Source: SVTX01 sp964526505 (GTDB lineage: Bacteria; Bacillota; Clostridia; Oscillospirales; CAG-272). Taken from it: a DNA stretch of 45,764 nucleotides. Shown piece by piece: positions 1 through 6,406 of this stretch. The position numbers were made by a program, and so were the translations under genes. Position 1 is the stretch's first letter, and the number at the start of each line of letters is the position of its first letter. The stretch is from NCBI GenBank assembly GCA_964526505.1, contig CAZGJC010000012.1:1-45764 (forward strand), in the 5' to 3' direction. The notes below the pieces were generated by a model. That model saw only the letters and a list, made by a program, of their open reading frames with translations. It searched no databases and was not told the DNA's origin.

Positions 1-92
1 AAATGTGGGTTCTAATGGTAAGTAGAGCAATTGTTAATAGGGACGGAAGTATTAAATTTGAATTTATGAACGGACAAGAAGTTGCAATCTAA
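1..92 (+). CDS. C-terminal tail of a probable serine recombinase (5' truncated by window)
   Basis: An open frame enters from the left edge (first full codon at 3) and stops at 90-92. The visible tail ends ..AIVNRDGSIKFEFMNGQEVAI. A short strand-turn-strand of this kind (DGSIxFxFxNGxE) closes many large serine recombinases of Clostridia mobile elements, where it follows the zinc-ribbon/coiled-coil region. No catalytic part is visible, so the family call rests on this tail and on the accessory character of the next 4 kb. It could equally be the tail of an unrelated element protein. Confidence 0.4.
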   Translation, partial: MWVLMVSRAIVNRDGSIKFEFMNGQEVAI

Positions 93-175
93 ATGTACGA
101 TAAAAATGGATATCGACCACCTGAAATATGGCGGTTTTCCTTTTGTGAAAATTTATTACAGCGGTAGTGAATATA

Positions 176-204
176 TTGAAATTTGCGAGTTTTTGTGGTA
201 CAAT
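176..204 (+). promoter_or_regulatory. Sigma-A promoter for the small membrane protein gene
   Basis: TTGAAA at 176-181, 17-bp spacer, TACAAT at 199-204, with an extended -10 TG at 196-197. It lies 41 bp upstream of the ATG at 245, and the transcript would also cover the transglutaminase-like gene. Confidence 0.7.
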
Positions 205-244
205 AAACGCAACGATAAATAAGAATTTGGATGAGGTATATTTA

Positions 245-370
245 ATGGACGATAAGAAAAAAGTGAGCATAGCGGTAGTGATTATAAATTGCATTTGTGC
301 CATAGTATGGGACATATGTGCTCTTGTATGGATTCTCCGCTATCGCAAATCAAAAAAGGATAATGAGTAA
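245..370 (+). CDS. Small single-span membrane protein (41 aa)
   Basis: Unrecognised small protein. The ATG at 245 was preferred to an in-frame start at 167 because a GAGG ribosome site lies just upstream of it and because 167 precedes the promoter -10 box. Residues 1-6 are charged (MDDKKK), residues 7-31 form one hydrophobic helix, and the tail is basic/acidic (RYRKSKKDNE), which suggests a single-span peptide with the positive tail in the cytoplasm. It is followed 48 bp later by the transglutaminase-like gene with no terminator between, so the two are probably co-transcribed. No function can be assigned. Confidence 0.6.
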   Translation: MDDKKKVSIAVVIINCICAIVWDICALVWILRYRKSKKDNE

Positions 371-418
371 ATTCCAATTTATGAAACTGAAAAACCGGAA
401 TTTAGCGAGGTGATATTC

Positions 419-1150
419 GTGAATTTAGATAGATATTTGAGCGAAACAAAGTTGTTGAATTTTCAATGCGAATCAATTCAAAAACTTATACGTGATAGGC
501 AATGGAACAATTTGGATGACTTCAATAAAATTAAAAATATATATTCTTTTGTTAAAGACGAAATATTGTTTGGATATAATACAAGCGATAATCTTACGGC
601 TGAGCAAATCTTAAAAGACGGATATGGTCAATGTAACACAAAGGGTACTTTATTTATGGCATTACTTCGTGCAGTAAACATTCCTTGTAGAATTCACGGT
701 TTTACAATAGACAAATTATTGCAAAAAGGTGCAATGACGGGAATAGTGTATAAAACTGCACCCAAAAACATTTTTCATAGTTGGGTAGAAGTTTTTTATG
801 ATAATAAGTGGTATGACTTAGAAGGCTTTATTTTAGATAAAGATTATTTAAGTAACCTGCAAGATAAGTTTAATGATTGTAAAGGTTCTTTTTGTGGATA
901 TGGCGTAGCAGTTAAGGATTTCAAAAACCCGATTATTGAATGGAATGCAAATAATACTTATATTCAAAGTGAAGGTATTACGCAAGATTTTGGCGTATAC
1001 GATTCCCCTGATGAAATGTATAAAGAACATACTCAAACAATGTCTAAATTTAAAAACCTATTATACATAATATTAGGTAGACATTTGATGAATAACAATG
1101 TTAAAAAGATAAGAAAGAAAAAGAGCAATAAAGAAAAATTCAATTCATAG
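419..1150 (+). CDS. Transglutaminase-like cysteine protease-fold protein (243 aa)
   Basis: The protein carries the papain/transglutaminase-like triad in the usual order: Cys in GQCNTKG (about residue 72), His in FHSWVEV (about 120) and Asp in WYDLEGF (about 133). This is the core of the transglutaminase-like superfamily, which covers peptidases, amidases and cross-linking enzymes. No signal peptide or membrane span is visible, so it is probably cytoplasmic. The GTG at 419 is preferred over the GTG at 410 because GAGG at 407-410 is then correctly spaced. The C-terminus is very lysine-rich (KKIRKKKSNKEK). It sits in an AT-rich accessory stretch behind a recombinase tail, so it may be cargo of a mobile element. 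Substrate unknown. Confidence 0.75.
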   Translation: MNLDRYLSETKLLNFQCESIQKLIRDRQWNNLDDFNKIKNIYSFVKDEILFGYNTSDNLTAEQILKDGYGQCNTKGTLFMALLRAVNIPCRIHGFTIDKLLQKGAMTGIVYKTAPKNIFHSWVEVFYDNKWYDLEGFILDKDYLSNLQDKFNDCKGSFCGYGVAVKDFKNPIIEWNANNTYIQSEGITQDFGVYDSPDEMYKEHTQTMSKFKNLLYIILGRHLMNNNVKKIRKKKSNKEKFNS

Positions 1151-1220
1151 GTGTACGCACTTTCTGCCTGCTGTACGCAAAATTAAGCAACTGTACGCAA
1201 AAATTCAAGGGTGTACGCAA
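1151..1220 (+). repeat. Four TGTACGCA repeats at exact 20-bp spacing
   Basis: (G/C)TGTACGCA(A/C) occurs at 1151, 1171, 1191 and 1211, with identical 20-bp period and unrelated sequence between copies. It starts immediately after the stop codon of the transglutaminase-like gene. Evenly spaced repeats at about two helical turns are typical of binding arrays for transposases or recombinases, for example at the ends of IS21-family elements, but no transposase is visible here. Confidence 0.7.
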
Positions 1221-1246
1221 ATTGTATCAAAATAGATAGTGGTACA

Positions 1247-1287
1247 CACAGAAAAAAGGCATCGCACAGCGATGCCTTTTTTCTGTG
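1247..1287. terminator. Perfect 19-bp palindrome, bidirectional terminator
   Basis: Arms 1247-1265 and 1269-1287 are exact reverse complements with a 3-nt loop. The centre is GC-rich (GGCATCGC / GCGATGCC) and flanked by A6/T6 tracts, so it can terminate in either direction. It ends the rightward transcript of the transglutaminase-like gene. The pairing extends through CACAG/CTGTG beyond the A/T tracts, which is unusually long for a plain terminator. Confidence 0.75.
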
Positions 1288-1350
1288 GCGGAGACGAGAG
1301 TACAGAGAAGTCTTATACAAAACCGCTTGCGGTTTTGTGAAAGTTCGAAT
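1287..1350 (+). other. tRNA-like remnant next to the palindrome
   Basis: A 7-nt stretch at 1286-1292 (TGGCGGA) can pair with TTTGCCA at 1345-1351 as a tRNA acceptor stem would, and TTCGAATCC precedes the 3' strand as in a T loop. The T stem does not pair and the centre is a 10-bp hairpin (1317-1326 / 1329-1338) with a 2-nt loop instead of an anticodon loop, so this is not a functional tRNA. It may be a decayed attachment-site remnant of a tRNA gene. Confidence 0.25.
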
Positions 1351-1413
1351 CCCGTTTGCCACATTTTATATTTTGTTTGCACAGCGATTTTTAATACAAA
1401 TAATATATGCCAA

Positions 1414-1446
1414 AAAATGCGGAGAACTTGAATTCTCCGCATTTTT
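1414..1446. terminator. Bidirectional terminator at the 3' end of the restriction gene
   Basis: Arms 1414-1426 (AAAATGCGGAGAA) and 1433-1445 pair perfectly over 13 bp around a 6-nt loop, with A and T runs outside. It lies 4 bp beyond the stop codon of the leftward restriction endonuclease gene. Confidence 0.85.
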
Positions 1447-1449
1447 GAT

Positions 1450-2568
1450 TTAAAAATTATAATATGCTTTCACTTTTCCATAGTAAAGATTTTTGAAAAG
1501 TATTATTCCTGCGATTGTTGGTTTGAGTTGTCGTACCGCCCGAATGTCAAATTTCAAAAATCCGTCCGTTTCCGTGCAATCGTAAGCATATACAAAAAAC
1601 AATGAATTTATTTTATAACCGGATATTTTATTGCCACCACGTTGTTTCCGAACACCACATGCCGATTTGTCCAAAATAACGTCATTGCCGTTTATTTTTG
1701 CACCTTTATCCGATAAAAACTTTCTAAGTGCCAATGGGGTCCAAGTCGGAAGATGATTTCTTCCGGCAGGGCGTATTTCACCCTTGATTTCAGCCCACTC
1801 GGAGATTTGATTTGTCGGAATCATTACTAATTTTCCATGTCTGTCTTCTGTACAAACAACGTCTGCGTATTTTTTGATCGTATTATAATTATTACGCACT
1901 GCGAGTTCAACGCTATATTGCGAAAAATTATGAACGTTGCTCCCCATAACTTCAAAAAAATTCAGATTTGTCTGTTCGTCAGTCATCGCTTTGAATTGAG
2001 GATTATCTTGCAACCACACGTCGGTCATTGATAATTTCCCATCTTCTCCGTATAGTGGCAGATCGGGTTCACTGGTTTTAGCACCCGGTTCCTTAAATTC
2101 TATTGTGTAAATATTTAGGTCGCTGACACTTATCAATGCACTGTCGATCCCGTTGCAACCGCCGGCTTGAATCAACATACGACATTTGTCCTCTGTTGAG
2201 TATGCATATCTCGGTGTCAAGTGATATGATGATAAAAGAGATATGATTTTTGAGGGTATAAAATCCGGTTGCTCACAGCAGTTTGCAAATACGGAAAGCC
2301 CTAAAATATTGGCATAAGTTTGAGCATATACACACTCGCTGAAAACGGCAGATTGAATATTGTTGCCCAAAGTATAACTTATTCGAATTCGATGTTCCAA
2401 TGCCGGACATTTTGCTTTTATACTATCCAAATCTAAAATTTCCGATTTGTTTTTGGCGGATTTCCATAAATCATCTCTTTCGTGTTTGTTGTATATGACC
2501 TTGGTTGGTGTAGATGAATAAAATTCACGCATTATCTCTTGTTGCATTTTTGTCAGTGGAGTATCCAT
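1450..2568 (-). CDS. Type II restriction endonuclease (PD-(D/E)XK type), 372 aa
   Basis: Probable endonuclease of a type II restriction-modification system. The identification rests mainly on context: it starts 2 bp after the stop codon of an N6-adenine methyltransferase gene on the same strand. A candidate PD-(D/E)XK core is visible as Asp142 followed by Glu157-Phe-Lys159 in the segment IYTIEFKEPG. A Cys-rich patch (about 97-98) is also present. The start ATG has an AAAGG ribosome site inside the end of the methyltransferase gene. Recognition sequence cannot be read from the protein. The lengths (372 aa plus 520 aa) are normal for such pairs. A terminator follows at 1414-1446. Placement in the AT-rich left stretch beside a recombinase tail suggests horizontal acquisition. 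Confidence 0.7.
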   Translation of the reverse strand: MDTPLTKMQQEIMREFYSSTPTKVIYNKHERDDLWKSAKNKSEILDLDSIKAKCPALEHRIRISYTLGNNIQSAVFSECVYAQTYANILGLSVFANCCEQPDFIPSKIISLLSSYHLTPRYAYSTEDKCRMLIQAGGCNGIDSALISVSDLNIYTIEFKEPGAKTSEPDLPLYGEDGKLSMTDVWLQDNPQFKAMTDEQTNLNFFEVMGSNVHNFSQYSVELAVRNNYNTIKKYADVVCTEDRHGKLVMIPTNQISEWAEIKGEIRPAGRNHLPTWTPLALRKFLSDKGAKINGNDVILDKSACGVRKQRGGNKISGYKINSLFFVYAYDCTETDGFLKFDIRAVRQLKPTIAGIILFKNLYYGKVKAYYNF

Positions 2569-2570
2569 AA

Positions 2571-4133
2571 TTATGTACCTTTCAAATATTCATTAGAATG
2601 GATAAAGTCAAATGCGGAACAATCTGTGTCCGAATCAAGTATTTTTAAAATTCGAGAATTTATGATGTTTCTGTATTCCTCGGGGAATTTGATGTTTTCT
2701 TGTAATTCTCCTGCGTTTTTCTTTGTTATCTTAAAATTATTTTCCTGCTTAATCATTTTTTTGCACATATCCCCGAAAAACAACTTGTCATCATCATTGA
2801 GCAAATTCAAGGGAAGAGGCATATTTTTGAACAAACTTATCGGATACGTAATTGCACCGTCGAAAATACGCCACCACCAATATGCAAAACTTGAATTGAT
2901 AAAGCAGTATAAAAATTCAAACGTTGACTTGTCGTATACGTACGATATAATTGATCCCGCACGATTTAGTTTTGCCGAACTTGCCGTGGTAAAATATCTG
3001 CAAGTGTTCGGCATATCAATCATATATTCCGTTTTTTCCTTTGACAATACATCTCCGACAGTGTATTGCGACTTACTTGTCCACGCTTCGAACGTTTTAG
3101 CAAGACGCTTGTCTACCTTTTTAAAGTATGGGTCATCTGCACTCACTATTTGTTTTGAATTCGGGAGATTAGACATCAGCTCAGACGTGCAAAGTAAATC
3201 TGTTCTTTGTTCGTTTTTGAATCTTATGAGCGGGGAAATTCGGAAGCCCTTTTCCTCGTTGCGTGAAAATACTGTTATTGCCGCTCTGACGGAATTCGAT
3301 GTGTTACTGTTAAACGTCCCGTGCTTTTTTCCCTTGAATATATTACCCGGAACGTTATCAAATGATACGATAAAACCGCCTCCAACAGAACACATTGCAC
3401 GACGTAAAGAGTAAAATTTTTTGCCCGATATAAACCCAAACGGAGTAATTATTGATACGGACGTAGCTTGCGAGAAAATCTTCTCCATAAAAACAGCATA
3501 ATATTCCATACTGTCTGTGAGAACGTCGGTTTTGACCCACTCGGAGCCTATTTGTGTAAGTGTGGCATAAGGCGGATTTGATATAACCTTGCAGTTTTCG
3601 GGTAAAGATACGTTTCGATCTAAAAAATCATTGTTGCAAAAATGTATATTTTCGCAAACAGACATACCGTATTTTACGTTTAATATTGTTCTGCATATAT
3701 TCAAAGCCGTTCGGTCGGAATCATAAAGATATAGGTTGCCGCCTGACATTAAAACTTCCGCTTCTTCCTTGCCGATGAGTTCAAGATATTTTATAATCAA
3801 ATTTCCCGTTCCGCACCCTACATCGCAAACGTTTTTTCCGTCGCAGGGAATAAGCCATTGACACATAATTTCTGCGACGTCATCGGGAGTGTAATATTGA
3901 CCGCACTTCTTTTTTGCGTTTTTGTCGTTAATTGCCAATCCTTCCTCATATAACCGGGCAAGATTTTCAATACGGAGCAGAGTTGGGGTGCTTTGATTGT
4001 TTTCCGTTATATACTTACAGATTTTCTCCCATGTGTCGGAAAGCCCCGAGTTTTTTACATCATTGATATACGAATCTAACGTATAATTGTCAAAATGCGA
4101 CTTTAATGATGTGTCGTAACATTTTTCGTTCAT
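2571..4133 (-). CDS. N6-adenine DNA methyltransferase of a type II R-M system (520 aa)
   Basis: Transfers a methyl group from AdoMet to adenine in the R-M recognition site and so protects host DNA. Visible motifs: QYYTPDDVAEIM (about 79-90) as in HsdM/TaqI-like enzymes, motif I DVGCGTGNLI (104-113) for AdoMet, and motif IV NPPY (186-189), the catalytic loop of gamma-class adenine methyltransferases. The C-terminal half should hold target recognition. It is the first gene of a leftward pair with the endonuclease 2 bp downstream, an order that lets protection precede cutting. The start at 4133 has only a weak ribosome site. Whether the host phase or target is AccI-, PstI- or other-like cannot be decided here. 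Confidence 0.9.
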   Translation of the reverse strand: MNEKCYDTSLKSHFDNYTLDSYINDVKNSGLSDTWEKICKYITENNQSTPTLLRIENLARLYEEGLAINDKNAKKKCGQYYTPDDVAEIMCQWLIPCDGKNVCDVGCGTGNLIIKYLELIGKEEAEVLMSGGNLYLYDSDRTALNICRTILNVKYGMSVCENIHFCNNDFLDRNVSLPENCKVISNPPYATLTQIGSEWVKTDVLTDSMEYYAVFMEKIFSQATSVSIITPFGFISGKKFYSLRRAMCSVGGGFIVSFDNVPGNIFKGKKHGTFNSNTSNSVRAAITVFSRNEEKGFRISPLIRFKNEQRTDLLCTSELMSNLPNSKQIVSADDPYFKKVDKRLAKTFEAWTSKSQYTVGDVLSKEKTEYMIDMPNTCRYFTTASSAKLNRAGSIISYVYDKSTFEFLYCFINSSFAYWWWRIFDGAITYPISLFKNMPLPLNLLNDDDKLFFGDMCKKMIKQENNFKITKKNAGELQENIKFPEEYRNIINSRILKILDSDTDCSAFDFIHSNEYLKGT

Positions 4134-4193
4134 TGTTGTTATATTCCGTTTCTTTCATCTCTCCGTAGAATCAGTGTTTTGTCAGTTCCACAA

Positions 4194-4221
4194 CGGGAGC
4201 GACGCTGACGCACCGCTCCCG
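4194..4221 (-). terminator. GC hairpin downstream of pepF
   Basis: CGGGAGCG (4194-4201) and CGCTCCCG (4214-4221) pair perfectly over 8 bp with a 12-nt loop, 16 bp beyond the pepF stop. No T tract follows on the minus strand, so it may stabilise the 3' end rather than terminate on its own. Confidence 0.4.
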
Positions 4222-4236
4222 CACGGATAGATTGTT

Positions 4237-6045
4237 TTAAAGTTTTTTTCTATTATAAATTTCTCTGAACTGTGCGATTGCAGAAGAGAAGTCTTGTATC
4301 GCTCCCTCAACAACCTCCGGTTTGGTCATATCTATTTCCGCAACAAGGAGACTGTCAAGCGGTGAGCGAGAGCCTCCGCATTTTAGGAAGTCTATGTATT
4401 TGGATACGTAAGCATCTCCCTCGGTTTCAATACGCTTTACAATTGCAGACGCCGCAGAGATACAGGTTGCATATTTGTAAACGTAGAAGCAAGAATAGAA
4501 GTGAGGTATTCTCATCCATTCGTATGCTATTTGTTTGTCGCATTTAACGTCTTTTCCGAAATAACGGCGAACAAGTTTGTAGTAGCGTTTGTTGATAAGT
4601 TCAGCCGTTAAAGGCTCACCCTTTTCGCAGAGAGCGTGCATATCACGCTCGAATTCGGCAAACATAGTTTGACGGAAGAGTGTTCCTTTGTACGTCTCCA
4701 TAAGTTCGTTGAGAATAAAGAGTTTTTCGTCGTCGCTTTGGCTTTCACGAAGTTTGCGATGGCTGAGAAGAAGTTCGTTTACGGTAGACGCAACTTCCGC
4801 TACGAATATTGTGTATCCCGCATTGTGCGGTTCATTGTATTTGTTTGAGAAGTAGGTGTGCATGGAGTGACCTGCTTCATGTGCCAGCGTTGATACGTCG
4901 TTAAATGTGTTTGTGTAGTTGAGCATAATATAAGGCTCTGACGCAGGCGTACCCGATGAGAACGCACCGCCACGCTTACCCTTGGTGGGATAAACGTCAA
5001 CCCAGCCCTTTTCGGTAAGACCCTCACGGAGAGCGTCGGAATATTCTTTTCCGTAAACCTCCACCGTTTTAAGTACTTCGTCAACCGCTTCCTCGTACGA
5101 ATATTCACGATTGTTTTCGCCCGTTATAAGAGGAGCGTAAACGTCGTACATATGGAGATTGTCAACTCCGAGAACTTCACGCTTTAACGCATAGTAATCG
5201 TATATTGCGGGAAGACCCTTGTTTACTGTGTCTATGAGATTGTTGTAGATTTCGGGAGTAACTTCGTCGCCGAAAGTGGATGCGGTAATCGAATCTTTGA
5301 AATTGCGGATTTTCGCAAGTGTGCAAGCCTCTTTAACTCTGCCGTCGTATATGGTTGCAAATGTGTTGCCGAACTGACCGTAGGTTTTGTAAAGCGTGCG
5401 GAAAGCGGATTGACGAACACGTCTGTCCGAACCCATAAGGAAAGGAACGTAGTTTGTGTCGGTAAGTTCAACAAGTTTTCCCTCTGAATTTCTTATTTTT
5501 CCGAATTGAAGATCGGAGTTTGCGAAAATGCTTCTTATGCTGTCGTGCGAGCCGAGACAATCTTCCATACGGGAGATGAGTTGTTCGGATTCGTCTGAAA
5601 GCGTGTGAGGCTTGTTCTTTCTTGTAAGATAAATTGTGCGTCTGTACGTTTCAAGAGCGGGGAATTGCTCAAAATATGCGTTTATGGTGTCATCGTCGAG
5701 TTTGATTATATAAGGAGAAACAAACCACGATGCGGTACCGGCAACGACTGTAAGATTTCTCACTTTGGATGTGAGTGCTTGATAAGTGTTGTTGGTTGTA
5801 TCAACGGAGAAATTGAGGGAAGCGTATTGCCAGAGTTTTTCGATAATCGCTTCTATTTCGCACATATCTTTGAGCGTGTTGTAAAGATTTTGTGCTGTGC
5901 GAGTCATATTTTTTTCGTGTTTTTTAAATTCTTTTATAAGTTTTTCGCATTTGGTATAGTCGTCGTAGAAAGCCTTTTCGTCAGGATAAATGACGGTAAG
6001 GTCCCACTTATATTTTGCTTCTATATCTTTTCTTTCTTTGAGCAT
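4237..6045 (-). CDS. pepF: Oligoendopeptidase F (M3 family zinc peptidase)
   Basis: Cytoplasmic metallopeptidase that degrades oligopeptides of roughly 7-17 residues. The zinc site is HEAGH at residues 389-393 within STLAHEAGHSMHTYFS, and the M3-typical segments GGAFSSGTPASEPYIMLNY (about 359-377) and HFYSCFYVYKYATC near the C-terminus are present. Its 602 residues match the family. The start has an AGAGGAGA ribosome site 6 nt upstream and a consensus promoter at 6080-6108, so this is a single-gene transcript. Nothing is missing. Confidence 0.97.
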   Translation of the reverse strand: MLKERKDIEAKYKWDLTVIYPDEKAFYDDYTKCEKLIKEFKKHEKNMTRTAQNLYNTLKDMCEIEAIIEKLWQYASLNFSVDTTNNTYQALTSKVRNLTVVAGTASWFVSPYIIKLDDDTINAYFEQFPALETYRRTIYLTRKNKPHTLSDESEQLISRMEDCLGSHDSIRSIFANSDLQFGKIRNSEGKLVELTDTNYVPFLMGSDRRVRQSAFRTLYKTYGQFGNTFATIYDGRVKEACTLAKIRNFKDSITASTFGDEVTPEIYNNLIDTVNKGLPAIYDYYALKREVLGVDNLHMYDVYAPLITGENNREYSYEEAVDEVLKTVEVYGKEYSDALREGLTEKGWVDVYPTKGKRGGAFSSGTPASEPYIMLNYTNTFNDVSTLAHEAGHSMHTYFSNKYNEPHNAGYTIFVAEVASTVNELLLSHRKLRESQSDDEKLFILNELMETYKGTLFRQTMFAEFERDMHALCEKGEPLTAELINKRYYKLVRRYFGKDVKCDKQIAYEWMRIPHFYSCFYVYKYATCISAASAIVKRIETEGDAYVSKYIDFLKCGGSRSPLDSLLVAEIDMTKPEVVEGAIQDFSSAIAQFREIYNRKKL

Positions 6046-6079
6046 TTTCGTATCTCCTCTGAAAAATTATTATACATAT

Positions 6080-6108
6080 ATTATAATGCTTTGACGACTT
6101 AAAGTCAA
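6080..6108 (-). promoter_or_regulatory. Sigma-A promoter of pepF
   Basis: On the minus strand TTGACT (6108-6103), 17-bp spacer, TATAAT (6085-6080), 35 bp upstream of the pepF start. Confidence 0.85.
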
Positions 6109-6129
6109 TAGTAAAAGAAGTACGCAAAC

Positions 6130-6167
6130 ACAAAAAAACCACGGGCAAGGGAAAACCCTTGCCCGTG
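6130..6167 (-). terminator. Perfect 12-bp intrinsic terminator ending the hairpin-array RNA
   Basis: Arms 6140-6151 and 6156-6167 are exact reverse complements around a 4-nt loop. On the minus strand the hairpin is followed by GGTTTTTTTG, a classic U-tract. This fixes the transcribed strand of the hairpin series at 6171-6336 as minus, running away from the surface-protein gene. Confidence 0.9.
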
Positions 6168-6340
6168 TGAGCGGTTGTCGCAAAGTGAGGAAAAAGACAA
6201 CCGCGGGCTTGAGGCTCAAAGTGAGGAAAAAGCATCAAGCCACGGCTGTGGTAAATGAGGTGGACCACAAGCCGTGCGGTTAATATTATAACCGCAGTTT
6301 TCGATATTGCTCAAAGTGAGGTAGAAGAGCAATATCTGTA
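6130..6340 (-). ncRNA. Structured 3' RNA: repeated hairpins with CCUCA loops
   Basis: Read on the minus strand, this holds a series of hairpins: 6336-6303 (10-bp perfect stem), 6295-6276 (7-bp, no C-rich loop), 6276-6241 (12-bp, one bulge), 6241-6206 (10 bp with one internal mismatch), 6204-6171 (9-bp perfect stem), then the terminator. Stem sequences are all different, but four loops share CCUCA(C)UUU, mostly preceded by a U run. Stems that vary while loops stay fixed indicate a loop under selection. CCUC is complementary to Shine-Dalgarno cores (GAGG), so the loops could act as ribosome-site-binding elements. No promoter was found between the surface gene stop (6407) and the first hairpin, so the RNA is probably the 3' UTR of that gene or is processed from it. 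I do not recognise a named RNA family. Confidence 0.6.
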
Positions 6341-6406
6341 TTTAGTAACGCATTGACGATGTGTGAAGCGTCTATGCGAATACTACCGTTTGATTTGGAT
6401 ATTAAA

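Noticed and set aside
1151..1220. Possible CRISPR array
   Set aside because: The repeat unit is only 9-10 bp with 10-bp spacers and there are no cas genes.
1287..1351. Functional tRNA gene
   Set aside because: The T stem does not pair and no 7-nt anticodon loop exists.
1211..1453. 80-codon ORF on the plus strand
   Set aside because: It runs through a perfect palindrome, the tRNA-like remnant and a terminator, and has no ribosome site.
2539..3414. Long antisense ORF (291 codons) opposite the methyltransferase gene
   Set aside because: It is a shadow of a gene with firm motifs on the other strand and lacks its own translation signals.
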